DNA from: Cervus elaphus
Taxonomy: Eukaryota > Chordata > Mammalia > Artiodactyla > Cervidae
NCBI RefSeq assembly: GCF_910594005.1
Contig: NC_057826.1
Location: 81,899,163 to 81,963,162 of the forward strand
Direction: 5' to 3'
DNA length: 64,000 nt
Part shown: piece after piece, positions 45,343 through 56,300 of the stretch
Layout: each line of letters starts with the position of its first letter
Position numbering within the stretch: the first letter of the stretch is position 1
Translations under genes and position numbers: made by a program
Notes under the pieces: model-generated
Databases searched by the model: none
Told to the model about the DNA's origin: nothing
Seen by the model: the letters and a program-made list of their open reading frames with translations, nothing else

Positions 45343-45809
45343 TGACATTTTTTTTTTTACTGAAGAATAGTTGTAATACAATTTGTGTTAGTTTCTGCTG
45401 CATAGCCAAGTGATTCAGATATATATATACTTTAAAAAGAATGTATATATATATATACACATATATATATATACATTCTTTTTAAAATTCTTTTCCATTA
45501 TGGCTCATCATACATAGGACATTAAGTATAGTTCTCAGTGCTATACAGTAGGGCCTTATTGCCCATCCATTCCATACATAATAGTTTGCATCTGTTAACT
45601 TCAAGCCCCCAATCCATCTTTCCCCCCCCACCCAACAAACCACCAGTCTGATCTCTGTGTCTATGAGCCTGTTTATGTTTCACAGATAGGTTCATTTACA
45701 TCATATTTTAGGTTCCACATATAAGTGATATCATATGGTATTTGTCTTTCTCTTTCTGACTTATTTCACTTAGCATGATAATCTCTTTAAGTCTATCCAT
45801 GTTGCTACA
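45343..45809 (-). mobile_element. L1 3'UTR insertion with internal palindrome
   Basis: Reverse complement: T tail, TTTCTGCTGCATAGCCAAGT, CTATACAGTAGGGCCTTATT, AGTTTGCATCTGTTAACTTC, CATATAAGTGATATCATATG, TTAGCATGATAATCTC. AATTCCAT at 45335-45342 and 45810-45817 may be its target duplication. Confidence -1.
45431..45486. repeat. Perfect 26-bp-arm palindrome
   Basis: Left arm 45431-45456 (TTTAAAAAGAATGTATATAT and on) is the exact reverse complement of 45461-45486, with a four-base ACAC centre. It lies in the AT-rich part of the L1 3'UTR. Confidence -1.
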
Positions 45810-45817
45810 AATTCCAT

Positions 45818-47167
45818 GCTTCCAAAAGACATGTAATTTCAACATTGAACTCTAGATGTCACTGTTAACCAGTTCTACACAACCACCCTTCATAAGGTAA
45901 AAGTCATCACCCAGATTAAAGTCACATTTATGTGATATTGTGCTACTTAATCTATAAAAACTAGAACAGCAATAAGACACAGAATTCCATTAAATAATAC
46001 TGTATGTTTTCTAGCCTCACTTTGAGGGGCTCAAAAAAAAAAAAAAAAAAAAAAAAAAGGCCTGTTTTTCCCTAAGTGAGAGATAATAGCAAGAACATAT
46101 CATGCACTATTGGAATAGCAGGCATTGTCGTATATTTGAAACCTCCTGCTGGAGGTATGAGGTCTTTAGACTGGTCTTTTAGAAACTGGTTTGAAACCCA
46201 AAGAATACAAAGATCTTTCACCCAGGAAAAGCTCATCATAGCTTTCATAAGGGAAATAAGAGCACTTTAAGGTTTTGTCAAGTACAGTTTTGAGAAAACA
46301 AGGCTAGTATCTGGAAACCAAAAACTGAAACCAGCTCTTTTAATTCACATGATTATATTCAGTTCCTTAACAATCCTGGGCCACTACTAATCTTCCTTCC
46401 TAATTCCTTTGCATGAGTTTGGAGATTGGGCAAAAAATAATCTTTTCTTCTGGCACTCTCTCAAGGACATCAGGTATTGCTATAACTACTAGCATTATGC
46501 TGAAAATAAAACACAGGAAAACATAGTAAAAATAAATATGAAAATAGTAAATTTCTAAACATCAGGAGATACTGTTAAGATTTAAAGAAATCAATAGGAT
46601 CCATATACATACTACACAAAATTTCTAGAAGATATTTCTGTTTATTGAATGACAGAAGATGGGACCCCAAGAACCGATTTGCTCCTAGGAACCACATTTT
46701 TCTCCTCTGGTTTATTCTAAAAAAAAAAGAGCTGCTGGAACTTTTATTCTGTGCTTTACAATAAACCTTAAGAAATTTTATTTTTAAAAAAAATTTATAA
46801 TTCCTTTTTTCTTGCCATGGTTTTGCCATCTGGAGTACCTTTCATGATTGTAACTTCTGTTATTCTAGTCCTAAAAGTCACGGAGCATACATTTTCCAAT
46901 CAAATGAAAATGTATTGTAAGTATGAAGTCTTGCTAAAGCCCCTAAACATAGATGGCTTTTCCAAGTGATAAACAACGAAGGCCATGAGTACAGTAGCTC
47001 CAAGCAAACTTACCTTTTGTAAGTTTAAATGCCATCCATTTTATTTCTCTTTCAAAATGTATGTTCTGGTATTCATTTATGAACAGACATACAGACTAAT
47101 GAAATATACTAGAAAGCCCAAATACATATACACATGCATACATTCATACATATGGCAATAAAGAGGT
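45818..47167. other. AT-rich unique sequence with poly(A)
   Basis: A pure 26-base A tract at 46033-46058 has no recognisable element body on either side. No repeat family or gene was recognised in the rest. Confidence -1.
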
Positions 47168-47673
47168 AACCCCAAAATAGTGGGGGAAAGATTTATTCAA
47201 TTATAGTAAAGGCAAAACTGGGTAGCCATCTGAAGCAAAGTAAAATTGAATCCATACCTCTCATGATACACCAGAACAAATTCCAAATGGATTAATATGA
47301 AATGTAAAAATGTAAAAGCATAGTTATAAATTACTGAAAGAAGACACAGAAGAAAATTTTTAACTTCAAAGTGTAGATAGTCTTTCCATGACACAAAATC
47401 TAGAATCAGATAAGAGAAAATTACTAAATTCATCATTTTAAAAATGTAAAACTTCTGCTTGGCAAATAAATAAATAAAAGCACAAGAACAAAGATATAGG
47501 TCAAAAGGCTGCTTGAAGAAAAACGCCTTGAAATTTATATATAAAAAAATTCTTTCATGTATGAAAAGCTTCTACAAATTAAGAGAATGATCAACAACCC
47601 AGTAGAAAGACAGATCACAAGGGAGGAATATAAACGGTTCCCCAGGGCAGGAGATCAAGGTGCACACCACGCA

Positions 47674-47693
47674 GGGCGGGTGGGGGGGGCGGG
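47674..47693 (+). other. Potential G-quadruplex motif
   Basis: G runs of 3, 3, 8 and 3 with single-base spacers. Confidence -1.
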
Positions 47694-47694
47694 C

Positions 47695-47806
47695 TGGAAT
47701 GAGGCAGGTGAGGTACTTAAGGCACATTTAAGGAGACCCTGAGAATTTCATTTTATTCAGTGCCTCCTTAAATTCTGAATCCAAGGCACCTCACTCATCC
47801 TACTCC
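47695..47806. mobile_element. Small hAT-like MITE with imperfect terminal inverted repeats
   Basis: Left arm 47695-47741 (GGAATGAGGCAGGTGAGG, CATTTAAGGAGACCCTG) is imperfectly inverted at 47759-47806 (CAGTGCCTCCTTAAATTC, AAGGCACCTCACTCATCC). The TGAGG(T)GCCTT ends recall a known hAT family (Zaphod-type, uncertain). The arms are joined by only about 17 nt. Confidence -1.
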
Positions 47807-48296
47807 AAGCTGAATGGATCATCTTACTGAAAGGATCTTAAACACAGGAAAAGAATCCCAACCTCACTCAAAATAAACACAAATGAAAACTACCCAAGAT
47901 ACCATTTTTCACTTATCAGATTGGCAAAAACCCAAATGCTGGACAACACACCACCCTCAGACGTTGCTGGTCTAAGGGTTAGTTGTTTCAGCCCCTCTGG
48001 AGAGCAATTTGCCACCCACTGGGCATTAAAATCACAAATCCATATGTACTCTTGACTCCTAAGACTTCATCCTACAGATACAGACAAACATAAAATCGAC
48101 TTACACACAGGAGTATTTATTGTAGAATTCACTGCTGGTAATGGTAAAAGATTGGATATGACCTAAATATGCATCACGGTGAAATAACTTATGGTTAGTT
48201 TATACAGTGCAGTACCATGCCACTGTCAAGTGAAGGGGTATGTGCTTTAGATATTGAAAAGGAAAGCTCCCCAAGATATATTAAGCAAGAAAAGCA

Positions 48297-48573
48297 AGGT
48301 CCATGTGGTAGCCAAGGGGGTGGGGGTGGGGGAGGGATGGACTGGGATTTTGGGATAGGTGGGTGCAAACTATTACATATAGAATGGATAAACAACAAGG
48401 TCCTACTGTATAGCACCGGGACCTATTAATATAGCCAATATCCTGTGATGAACCATAATGGAAAAGAATATAAAAATAGAGTGTACATATGTGTAAATGA
48501 ATCACTTCACTGTACAGCCGAGATTGGCACAGCATTGTAAATCAACTATGCTTCAAATAAAAAAAAAAAAGCA
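48297..48573 (+). mobile_element. Younger L1 3'UTR inserted into L1M
   Basis: GGATAAACAACAAGGTCCTA, CAATATCCTGTGATGAACCA and TTGTAAATCAACTATGCTTC precede an A tail. AAAAGCA at 48290-48296 and 48567-48573 may be the target duplication, and host L1M sequence resumes afterwards. The G-rich stretch at 48315-48336 is typical of these L1 3'UTRs. Confidence -1.
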
Positions 48574-48705
48574 GCTGCCTTAAAAAAAGGAACTATCAGA
48601 GAGGGGTTATTTCCTGTTGGGAAATGGGAAGCTGGGTGGATGGAGACAGAGGATCACTTTTTTTTATATTGGAGTCAAGTAAATATATTATTATCTATTT
48701 AAAAT

Positions 48706-49087
48706 GTGAAATAAAAATGTGTTTTCCTCTGGCACTGTTGTCCTCATATATCTATTTCTACTGAGATGCATGACACCTCAGGATATTTTTCTGAAGCTTG
48801 TCTCTCACCCGAGCAGAGCTGCTCACTACTTGGTGTGACCTGACTTTTGGCAGAAATGTAAACAAGACGCCCAAACTCAGAGTCAGGGTAACAGGTTTTC
48901 AGGCTCTACTGAATCACTATTAGGCTAAGCAGGCTCTGTCAATATGATTGATTAGGAACATAAGCTGACTCAGCAAGGAAGTGCACAGGGGCCAAGGGGA
49001 AAGAGGGGGACCTGGGCTTGTTAGTTCGAATAGACACTGCCTTGTGGTTTCCATTTGCAACACAGTTTTCTGCATCCCTAAATATTT
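48706..49087. other. Unique sequence
   Basis: Nothing was recognised between the L1M end and the interrupted SINE. Confidence -1.
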
Positions 49088-49592
49088 TAAAGATATTTAT
49101 TTCTTTGGCTGCATTGCATCGTAGTTGTGGCAGGTGAGATCGTTGATCTTCACCGTGGCTGCAAACTCTGTGGGATCTAGCTCCCTTGAAGAGGAAAAGT
49201 TAAAATTTTACATAACCTCCTGCTCCTTCTGCCTCTGTAACTCAGCTTGCTCCTAGCAAAGTCTGGATCACATAGGTCTCAGAAAGTGGGGAATACTAGG
49301 AACTGGAGCTTATCTCATTCACCCTTGTCCTGCTCTTTGCAATCGCTCAGCCCCTGCAAACCCGCTTAATCATGCCTGTCCGTGTATAAAAGCTCTGTAG
49401 CCCCTTTGTTCAGGGCTCAGAGCTTGGAGTGTTAACTCCTCTGGGCCCGCCAGTGTAATAAACCTGAGTTCGCCAGCTCTCCAAGTGTGGTGCTTGGTTT
49501 CTTGACTTCTGCAACACCCTGACCAGGGATCTGTCTCGGGCCCTCTGCATTGGGAACTTGAGTCTTTGCTACTGGACCACAGGGAAGTCCCC
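49088..49592 (-). mobile_element. CHR-type SINE split by a retroviral LTR
   Basis: Reverse complement in two parts: 49088-49196 (TATTTATTTCTTTGGCTGCA through GTGGGATCTAGCTCCCT) and 49517-49592 (CCCTGACCAGGGATC through ACTGGACCACAGGGAAGTCC). Removing the LTR and one CCCT restores the normal order of the SINE. Confidence -1.
49197..49516 (+). mobile_element. Solo endogenous-retrovirus LTR in a SINE
   Basis: 320 bp beginning TGAAGAGG and ending TGCAACA, bounded by CCCT at 49193-49196 and 49517-49520, the 4-bp duplication expected of many class I elements. TATAAAA at 49385-49391 and polyadenylation signal AATAAA at 49457-49462 fit a plus-strand LTR promoter and R/U5 layout. No internal viral gene remains, so it is the product of LTR-LTR recombination. 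Confidence -1.
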
Positions 49593-50410
49593 CTGACATG
49601 GTTATATACAGCGAGTGTTGCCTAACTCTGCAGCCTCTGTACCCTACTCAGCAGTGCTTCTAGCCTGTATTTGGTTCAGGGCAGGAATAGGGATGGACTG
49701 GGGCAAAGGTGGACTGTCTGGCCCAGGGGACTTTGATGAAGTTTCATTTTCTCAGTTACACGTGCCATTCAGCACCCTTGCCAATTTGGTTAAGAATATT
49801 TCTTAAGTTCCCTTTGGGGGAAAGCGGTCCCTTCCTTCAGAAGAACAGGCGAAAGGGACTCGAAAATCCTCTCTCTTCTGACACTGGCTTTGTACACCCT
49901 ACTCCAATTTCACCTGAGCAAGTCTTTTCTCATCTGTTTTAGTACTGGAGATCCTGGCTGACCCCCAAACCTGTTTTCGACCCATAAAACCACCTATTTT
50001 CTAGGGCACTCTTTTTTGGCCTAGACAACAACTCAATGGAGGACTAACTCTTGCTAAAGCCAGCATTCACCCAGGAAAACGTGAATACTTTGGAGGAAAG
50101 AAGGATGGCACCATCAGCAGGGGACCAGACTCACCCAAGGGCAGGGAGCATAAGAAAATACAAAATAATCACCTCGGTATCTATGAGTTCCTGAGCACCG
50201 TGAGTGTCCTGGGTCCTGGCTGGAGGCCCGACACACATTTCCTCCAATCCCTGGACATGTATGGCTGGTGGTACTGCCTGCACTTGTGATAGAGAACCCT
50301 GCTTGCCTTGGAGACCTTCCCCTGACACCCATCTAATGGATGCCTCTCACCACTGTTCACTGTTTCAGTTCCCCTATCAACTTCAAAGTGCTCATCAAAA
50401 TTTGTCATTC
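49593..50410. other. Unique sequence
   Basis: No repeat was assigned. Overlapping frames of 63-77 codons show no domain. Confidence -1.
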
Positions 50411-50422
50411 TTTTGTTTGTTA

Positions 50423-50626
50423 GTGAAAGTCACTCAGTCGTGTCCAACTCTTTGTGACCCCATGGACTGTAACCTGCCAGGCTCCTCTGTCCATGGAATT
50501 CTCCAGGCCAGAATGCTGGAGTGGGTAACCGTTCCCTTCTCCAGGGGATCTTCCTGACCCAGGGATCAAACCCAGGTCTCCTGCACTGCAGGCAGATTTT
50601 TAACAGTCTGAGCCACCAGGGAAGCT
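50423..50626 (-). mobile_element. Bov-tA-group SINE with perfect 12-bp target duplication
   Basis: Reverse complement from GTGAAAGTCACTCAGTCGTG to GTCTGAGCCACCAGGGAAGC. TTTTGTTTGTTA occurs at 50411-50422 and 50627-50638. Confidence -1.
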
Positions 50627-50787
50627 TTTTGTTTGTTAACTGACTTTTTATCACTTTCTCCATTAAATTTTAAGCTCAGTGTAGGTAGGAACTATGTTCA
50701 TCTTTCCCATTTTTTTTCCTTATCTCCAGTGTATGGCTGGGAGCAGGCTATAGAAAAAATATAAGACTATTTGTTGAAGGCTCAAAG

Positions 50788-50850
50788 AGGAGGGGATATA
50801 TATATATAACACAACATTGTAAAACAATTATACTCCAATTAAAAAAAGAT
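50788..50850 (+). mobile_element. Very short L1 3' tail
   Basis: GGGGATATATATATATAACA, then CAACATTGTAAAACAATTAT and ACTCCAATTAAAAA, the last 60 or so bases of a ruminant L1. No body lies upstream. Confidence -1.
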
Positions 50851-51046
50851 GAATTAATTATGTGTGTTGCCTGGGTTGTTGATTAATGCTTCGTTAATCC
50901 TATTCTTGATCATTTCTAGCTTTGGAAAGTAATTTTCTAACTTGTTCTTCAGTTTACTCATTGACATACTTTTATTTATTTATTTTTGACATACTTTTAA
51001 AACTTATTCAATTTATTAAAAAATCTTAATACCTTAATACCTTAAG

Positions 51047-51540
51047 TGTCAGGGGAAATACTGACTAAAACCGCCTGCCCTGGCCAGGGCAGATAGCAGC
51101 TACTTGTATGAGTTATCTTAGAATAGGAAGTCCTGGTAAGGAACTCAGAACTAACAAGCCACGACCAACCGGAAACATTTGGGAAAGGTCAGAAGAAGAC
51201 CGGAGATGCCAGTCCATATGTCCTACCAAACTCCCAGAATCCTTCTTGCTGGAATCCATCTTGGCTAAGGGATGCGAGCATCACTGGGAAGAGCCCTGAG
51301 TCTGAATGATTGGCCAGAGGCAACCCAGAAACTAATCTCATCACCATAAAACCCCAAGCTGCGAGCCACGTAGCAGAGCAGTCCTCCTGGGTTCCTTTAC
51401 CCCACTGCTCTCTGCCTGGGCGTCCCTTCCCATTAAAGTCTCTTGCTTTGTCAGCACGTGTGTCTCCCTGGACAACTAATTTCCAAGTGTTAGATAAGAG
51501 CCCACTCTTGGCCCTGGATGGGCTCCCCACTCCTGCAACA
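51047..51540 (+). mobile_element. Solo gammaretrovirus-like (class I) ERV LTR
   Basis: About 494 bp from TGTCAGGGGAAATACTGACT to CCCCACTCCTGCAACA. GATTGGCC at 51308 is CCAAT-like, TAAAAC near 51347 fits the TATA position, and ATTAAA at 51432-51437 fits the polyadenylation signal before a CTTGCTTTGTCAGCACGTG-type U5. Flanks TAAG and AAAG may be a 4-bp duplication with one change. No gag, pol or env sequence is present. Confidence -1.
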
Positions 51541-52209
51541 AAAGCACTGAGGATACAAATATGTATAATACTCCCTCAGCTTTAGGAGTTCAGACACATG
51601 TCAAAATAACTGTAACATAATATGATAAGCACTTTAATACTCACAATCAGAAAGTACTCTTAGAACACGATTTGCTTGGGGTGGAAATACAACAGGGAAT
51701 CCACCAAGTCACATAAGCTCAGAATTTAAGCAAAGTAAAAGCCCTCCACCCTCTTTCAAGGCTCAATTCATGCACATGTCTGGCACAGGCCAGAACACTT
51801 TACTCAACGCAACTGACCCTCTTGGTTTCATTCAAGTAACAAGAGAACTGTGAGCAAAGCCCACAAAATAAGCCACTGACCAAAAGAGAAAAAAAAAAAA
51901 TCAAGCAACTTGGGGCAAATAGGCAGAGAAAGGAGCAAGGCTGTTTGGTTCAGGAGAGCTCCAGGGCAGTTTATAACAGAGGGGAAGAAACTTGGCACCT
52001 GAATACAGGGGCGCACACAAATGCATACGCCCATCATGTCATCCTTTTTGGTCACGGCAACACTCTGGTCCAGAGCTTATCTCTGAACATGTGGAAAGAG
52101 TTACCTTGCTGTAATTTATTGAATAAATATGAAACTGTCCACTGATGCGTCCTAATGGAGCCATTGGAAGCTGAGCAGTGCCCCAGCTGGGAGAGGAGGT
52201 GTGAAGGCA

Positions 52210-52230
52210 CCCCCGCCCCCGCCCCGCCCC
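52210..52230 (-). other. Strong potential G-quadruplex / Sp1-like tract
   Basis: The plus strand reads C5-G-C5-G-C4-G-C4. The minus strand therefore has four runs of at least four G with one-base loops, and overlapping GGGGCGGGG words. Sense strand of the presumed gene. Confidence -1.
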
Positions 52231-53379
52231 TGAGGATGGGTAGATGGCAGAAGGCAAAGGCTGACCAGGCTATGGGGAGGGGCGGTGTGGCAGAAAGGGG
52301 TCTTCCCCCCACAGCAGAAAGCACCGTGGGAGACTGCACTCTCACATTTGCTTAGCTTCTTCCTGTCATTAGGTCTGTCTGGACTCAAGAAATTCAGTGT
52401 GAGCAAAATTAAAAGCAAGATGAGGGAGACAGGAGCCTGGGGAGGTGCCAAGAATTCTGCTTGACATTCAAAGCCTTGGGTTCTGGGGATTTGGCCAAGG
52501 GGGCTCTGCGTCCCTGTGCGAGCAGCCTTCCACTGCCCATCAAGCCAAAAGGAAAAGCTTTGTGCTGGATTTAAGATGAATTTCATTTGCTAAATCCCAA
52601 CAGACTGAGTCACCAAGTACCTCAATTCATTTACACATTTATTTTAAGCACCTATTGAAAAGCAAAGTGCCTGGAAATGCTCCCGGCCTGGATGGGTGGT
52701 AGGCTGGGGAAATGGGAACAAATAAGTACAAGAAGTGGGAACAGAAGAACAGTAACAGTGTTCAAGGGGGTCAGCCAGTGGCTTTTGAGCAGAGTCCCCT
52801 GGGTGGTCCGAGAGTGGACAAGGAATAACTCTCCAGGCTGACAGTGTGTCCAGGCTTGTGAAGGCACAACCTGGACGCCTGCTGGGTCAGGGAGCAACAC
52901 GTCCCAGCTCGGCCAGCATCTAGGCCCTGGACTTTATTCTGCAGGAAATGGAGAGTCACAGATGGAATTTAAGCAAGAGAGAGGCATATCCTAATGTGTA
53001 TTTTAGAAAGACAGTTTGCTTTGGAAAGAGGTGGTGAGGAAAATAAACTCTGAAGAGGGCAGACACTTGAAGCACATGAGTTTCATCCTATCACATTTAA
53101 ATTACCTTCTGTTCTGATTAACAATTCACTGAAAAAGCCAATACCAATAGCCAACTCTCCATGTAGCACTGACGGTGTCCAACTCATTTTATCTTCATAA
53201 CAGTCCTCTGTAAGATGGGGACTAATAATTCCTATTGACTGAGTTACTGTGAAGACACATGGCTTAAGGAAACCCTTCTGTATGAACAGCACACAGAACA
53301 GTGTCTGGCACAAGGGAAGCTCTCACAGGGGCTCCTTGCTGCCTGCATCAGCTCCAACACATTCCTGCATGAAGGTTTT

Positions 53380-53423
53380 GCATCAGCCTATTGTTTTATT
53401 TTATTTTTTGGCATCAGCCTATT
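53380..53423. repeat. 13-bp direct repeat flanking a T-rich insert
   Basis: GCATCAGCCTATT at 53380-53392 and 53411-53423 encloses 18 nt (GTTTTATTTTATTTTTTG). It reads as a minus-strand A-rich tail inserted alone with target duplication. Confidence -1.
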
Positions 53424-55094
53424 ATTTCAAGGCACCTACTCAAGGACCGCTTCTTCACCACCAGGGATTTTTTTCTGGGGGGAAGGAGGGTGGGTCTTGG
53501 GGGTGATTCTGATTCTTTCAGGATCATTTAAATGTGCAAGCCTGAGGTTTCTGAAAGGCTGGTCTCCAGGGAGCTAAGGTGATTTTTTTTCTTTTGTGGG
53601 GTTTTTTTCTTTTTAGTTTTTATCCAAGGGACCCTGTTCTTTCAAATGCCTGCCACACTTTTGTAAGCAAAGTTTCATCTATTTTTATTAAGTTGTCAGC
53701 AAAAATAGCATGCACATGATCAAACCATGAAAATGTAGAATTTTTTAGACAGAGTTTGAAACGGAGATCAAGTAAAAAAAAAATCATAGCAAGTTAATGT
53801 GATGTTTAACAATAGAAATGATTACTGCGTTGTTCTCTATTAATTAGACATAAATGCTATCCCATTTCCATCAATGACAATCATGAGTGGGTGGGGCAGA
53901 GACTTCTCTGAAGACTGGCCAGAGGTTCCTATTTGATGTCTAGAGGGATGAGGTTAAGATAAAGAAGAAATCTCTGTGGGTTTCAGATACGCTTTCTTGC
54001 TTTAGGAAAAGTCAGGGCTCCAGCTCTCCCTTCAAAGCCTAGCTATCAAAATGCAGTCCTTAGCCTGAAGCCAGCATTTGAGATCCTTCAGTCCCTGTCA
54101 AGAAAGGATGTGTCACACACTTCTGAGGGACTGGAGAGGAATTCCCATGTTCTCCAACCCTGAGCCCAAGGACTTCTGCATTCTTACAGCCTGGCTTCTC
54201 TTGCAACTCTTGGATCGAAAACATCAATGGAGCTCCAGGGACAGGGTAAATACAGGCTGGCCAGGGAGCACTCCATGGGCACTGGAAGAGCATTCCAGCT
54301 TGCTCTGGGAGGGCCTGGGGCCTTTCTGCGGCTTGGTGTTGGGAGCACGCCCTTCTCCCCCAGCTACTCTTGTGTGGGTTTAGCTCATATTCTCGTTTAG
54401 TGCTTGTCACTTTTCATTAACTTTCGTTGCAGGCCTGGGTTTGCTTTTACCTCTCTGTGGCTGGCAGAGGCTCTGTGGAGCTATTTCAGATGGAGACACT
54501 CCTGTTGGAGAGTGATAGCCCTCCCAGTCACAGGTCAGAGAGGCAGAGATAGCAATTTGAATTCTGGGCTTCCAATCAAATATTCAAAAAAGGCACTCTA
54601 CCCTTTGAAAGTTACAGAGTAAATAGAGCTTAGCCTGGGAAGCAAATGTACTTCTGATTATTTAAACTGAAGTTCTAGTGAGGACAGGACAGTCAGTTGT
54701 TCCAACAATGTCTATGAGCAAATTTTGGGTAAATACACAGAGAACAAATAGGAAGGAATATCAAAGTTGTCCTTATTAACATCAAATTCCTATTCATCTA
54801 CTCACATCCTGGGGAATATGTGTCTCGGTCTTCTTGCAACTATCATCTTCAAACTGTGTTGTCTGACACCGTTAGTTTTCATCAGTTAGTAAGAATTCAT
54901 ACCCATATGTCCTTATTAGTATTTGCTTTTCTTTCATATCATCAGCTTAGAGGCACTTAAGGCAATATTAAGAAAACAAGCTCCCCCAGTGGAAACAGAC
55001 CACATTTCCTCTTCCTTCCAACTCATCTCACCACTCTATATTTACATTTCTGGCTCTTTGTGAACTCTGCTTTAATCAAAGCGTCCTTTAAAAC

Positions 55095-55215
55095 TTTGTT
55101 ACTCAAAATATGACCCATGGACCAGCAGCATCAGCATCACATGGGAACTTGTTATAAAAATAGACTATTCAGGACTTTCCCCCGACCTACCAACATAGAA
55201 TCTAAGGTCCCCTGG
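55095..55215 (+). mobile_element. MER5A-like fragment
   Basis: TACTCAAAATATGACCCATG, GACCAGCAGCATCAGCATCA, CATGGGAACTTGTTATAAAA and a decayed end in MER5A order. Confidence -1.
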
Positions 55216-55224
55216 AGAGTCACA

Positions 55225-55862
55225 CTACAGCAAAGAGACACTGCCTCAAAAGGTAATGTGAACACATGCACCCCTGTGTGCACTGCAGCGCTACTTACAA
55301 TAGCCAGAACATGCAAGCAACCTAGATGTCCACCAATAGATGAATAGATGAGTTGTGGTACATATATACAGTGGAATATTACTCAGTCATCAAAAGGGAC
55401 AGATGTGAATCAGTTGAACTGAAATGGCTGAACCTAGAGCCTATTATACAGAGTGAAACAAATCAGAAAGAGAAAAACAAATATCATATATTAATGCATA
55501 TATATACATGGAATCTAGAGAAATGGTACCAATTAACCTTTTTGCAGGGCAGGAATAGAGCCACAGACACAGAGAATGGACTTGTGGACACAACAGGAGG
55601 AGAGGGTGGGACGAGTTGAAAAAGAAGCAGTGACACATACACTACCATGTGTGAATCGGATAGCTAGTGGGATACTGCCATATAACACAGGGAGGCCAGC
55701 CCGGTGCTGGGTGATGACCTAGAGGAGTGGGATGGGAGGTGGGGGAAGAGGGCCTCAACAGGGAGGGGATATATGTATACAGATGGCTGAGTCACGTTGT
55801 TGTACTAACGCAACACTTTAAAGCAAACATCCTCCAGTTTAAAAATAGAAAAAAAAAATTTA
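55225..55862 (+). mobile_element. L1 3' end (ORF2 terminus and 3'UTR)
   Basis: GCACCCCTGTGTGCACTGC, CCACCAATAGATGAATAGAT, GTGGAATATTACTCAGTCAT, CAGAGTGAAACAAATCAGAA, then 3'UTR GAATGGACTTGTGGACACAA, GTGATGACCTAGAGGAGTGG, CACGTTGTTGTACTAACGCA and an A tail. Frame is broken. Antisense to the presumed gene. Confidence -1.
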
Positions 55863-56039
55863 AATTGCAGCCAAAATACATAAGGAAAAATTATTATAAA
55901 GATGTATCTGTCAATTAAAGTATTTTAATTTTTCTGCCATATACGATAATGTGAATCTCACAAATCTATAATCTGCTAAAAAAATTCAAGTATTTCTGCA
56001 TAAAAAATTCAAATACAACAGGTCATATGTGGGCATAAG

Positions 56040-56300
56040 TGAACATAATACTAGGAAAAGCCAGCCTGCTTTACTAAGTGCCGGAACTGATAATGAGAAC
56101 CATACGTGTATTAGCTCATGACTCTTCACTACAACGCAGGAGGCAGGTACCGTCCTCCTCGTGTTGTAGGTGATGTAGGGGCACAGAGAGCTCATGGAAC
56201 TTGTGCAAGTTTACACAGTCATTGATGGAAGAAGTAGGATTTGAATCCAAGCAGTCTGACTTCAGAGGGCATGTTTTTAACCACTACACTATAACATCTC
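56040..56300 (+). mobile_element. MIR, nearly full length
   Basis: ACGTGTATTAGCTCATGACT, AACGCAGGAGGCAGGTACCG, GGGGCACAGAGAGCTCATGG, AGTAGGATTTGAATCCAAGC, TTAACCACTACACTATAAC. Confidence -1.

Larger units (their letters stand above)
47168..48705 (+). mobile_element. Old L1M LINE (ORF2 end and 3'UTR) hosting two later insertions
   Basis: Host parts are 47168-47640, 47845-48296 and 48574-48705. Collinear words include ACAAATTCCAAATGGATTAA, CAAATTAAGAGAATGATCAA, TTTTTCACTTATCAGATTGG, TCCTACAGATACAGACAAAC and CCCCAAGATATATTAAGCAA, then AAATGGGAAGCTGGGTGGAT. Guests are a hAT-like MITE region (about 47641-47844) and a young L1 3'UTR (48297-48573). Confidence -1.
51545..55094. other. Largest quiet block of the window
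   Basis: About 3.5 kb with little recognised content: a MIR-like end at about 53170-53325, a T-tract insertion at 53393, and a G4-type tract at 52210. The 144-codon minus frame at 52152-52586 and the 116-codon frame at 54060-54410 have no homology I recognise. Confidence -1.

Noticed and set aside
52152..52586. 144-codon minus-strand frame
   Set aside because: GC-rich chance frame across a G4-type tract, with no domain or conservation evidence.
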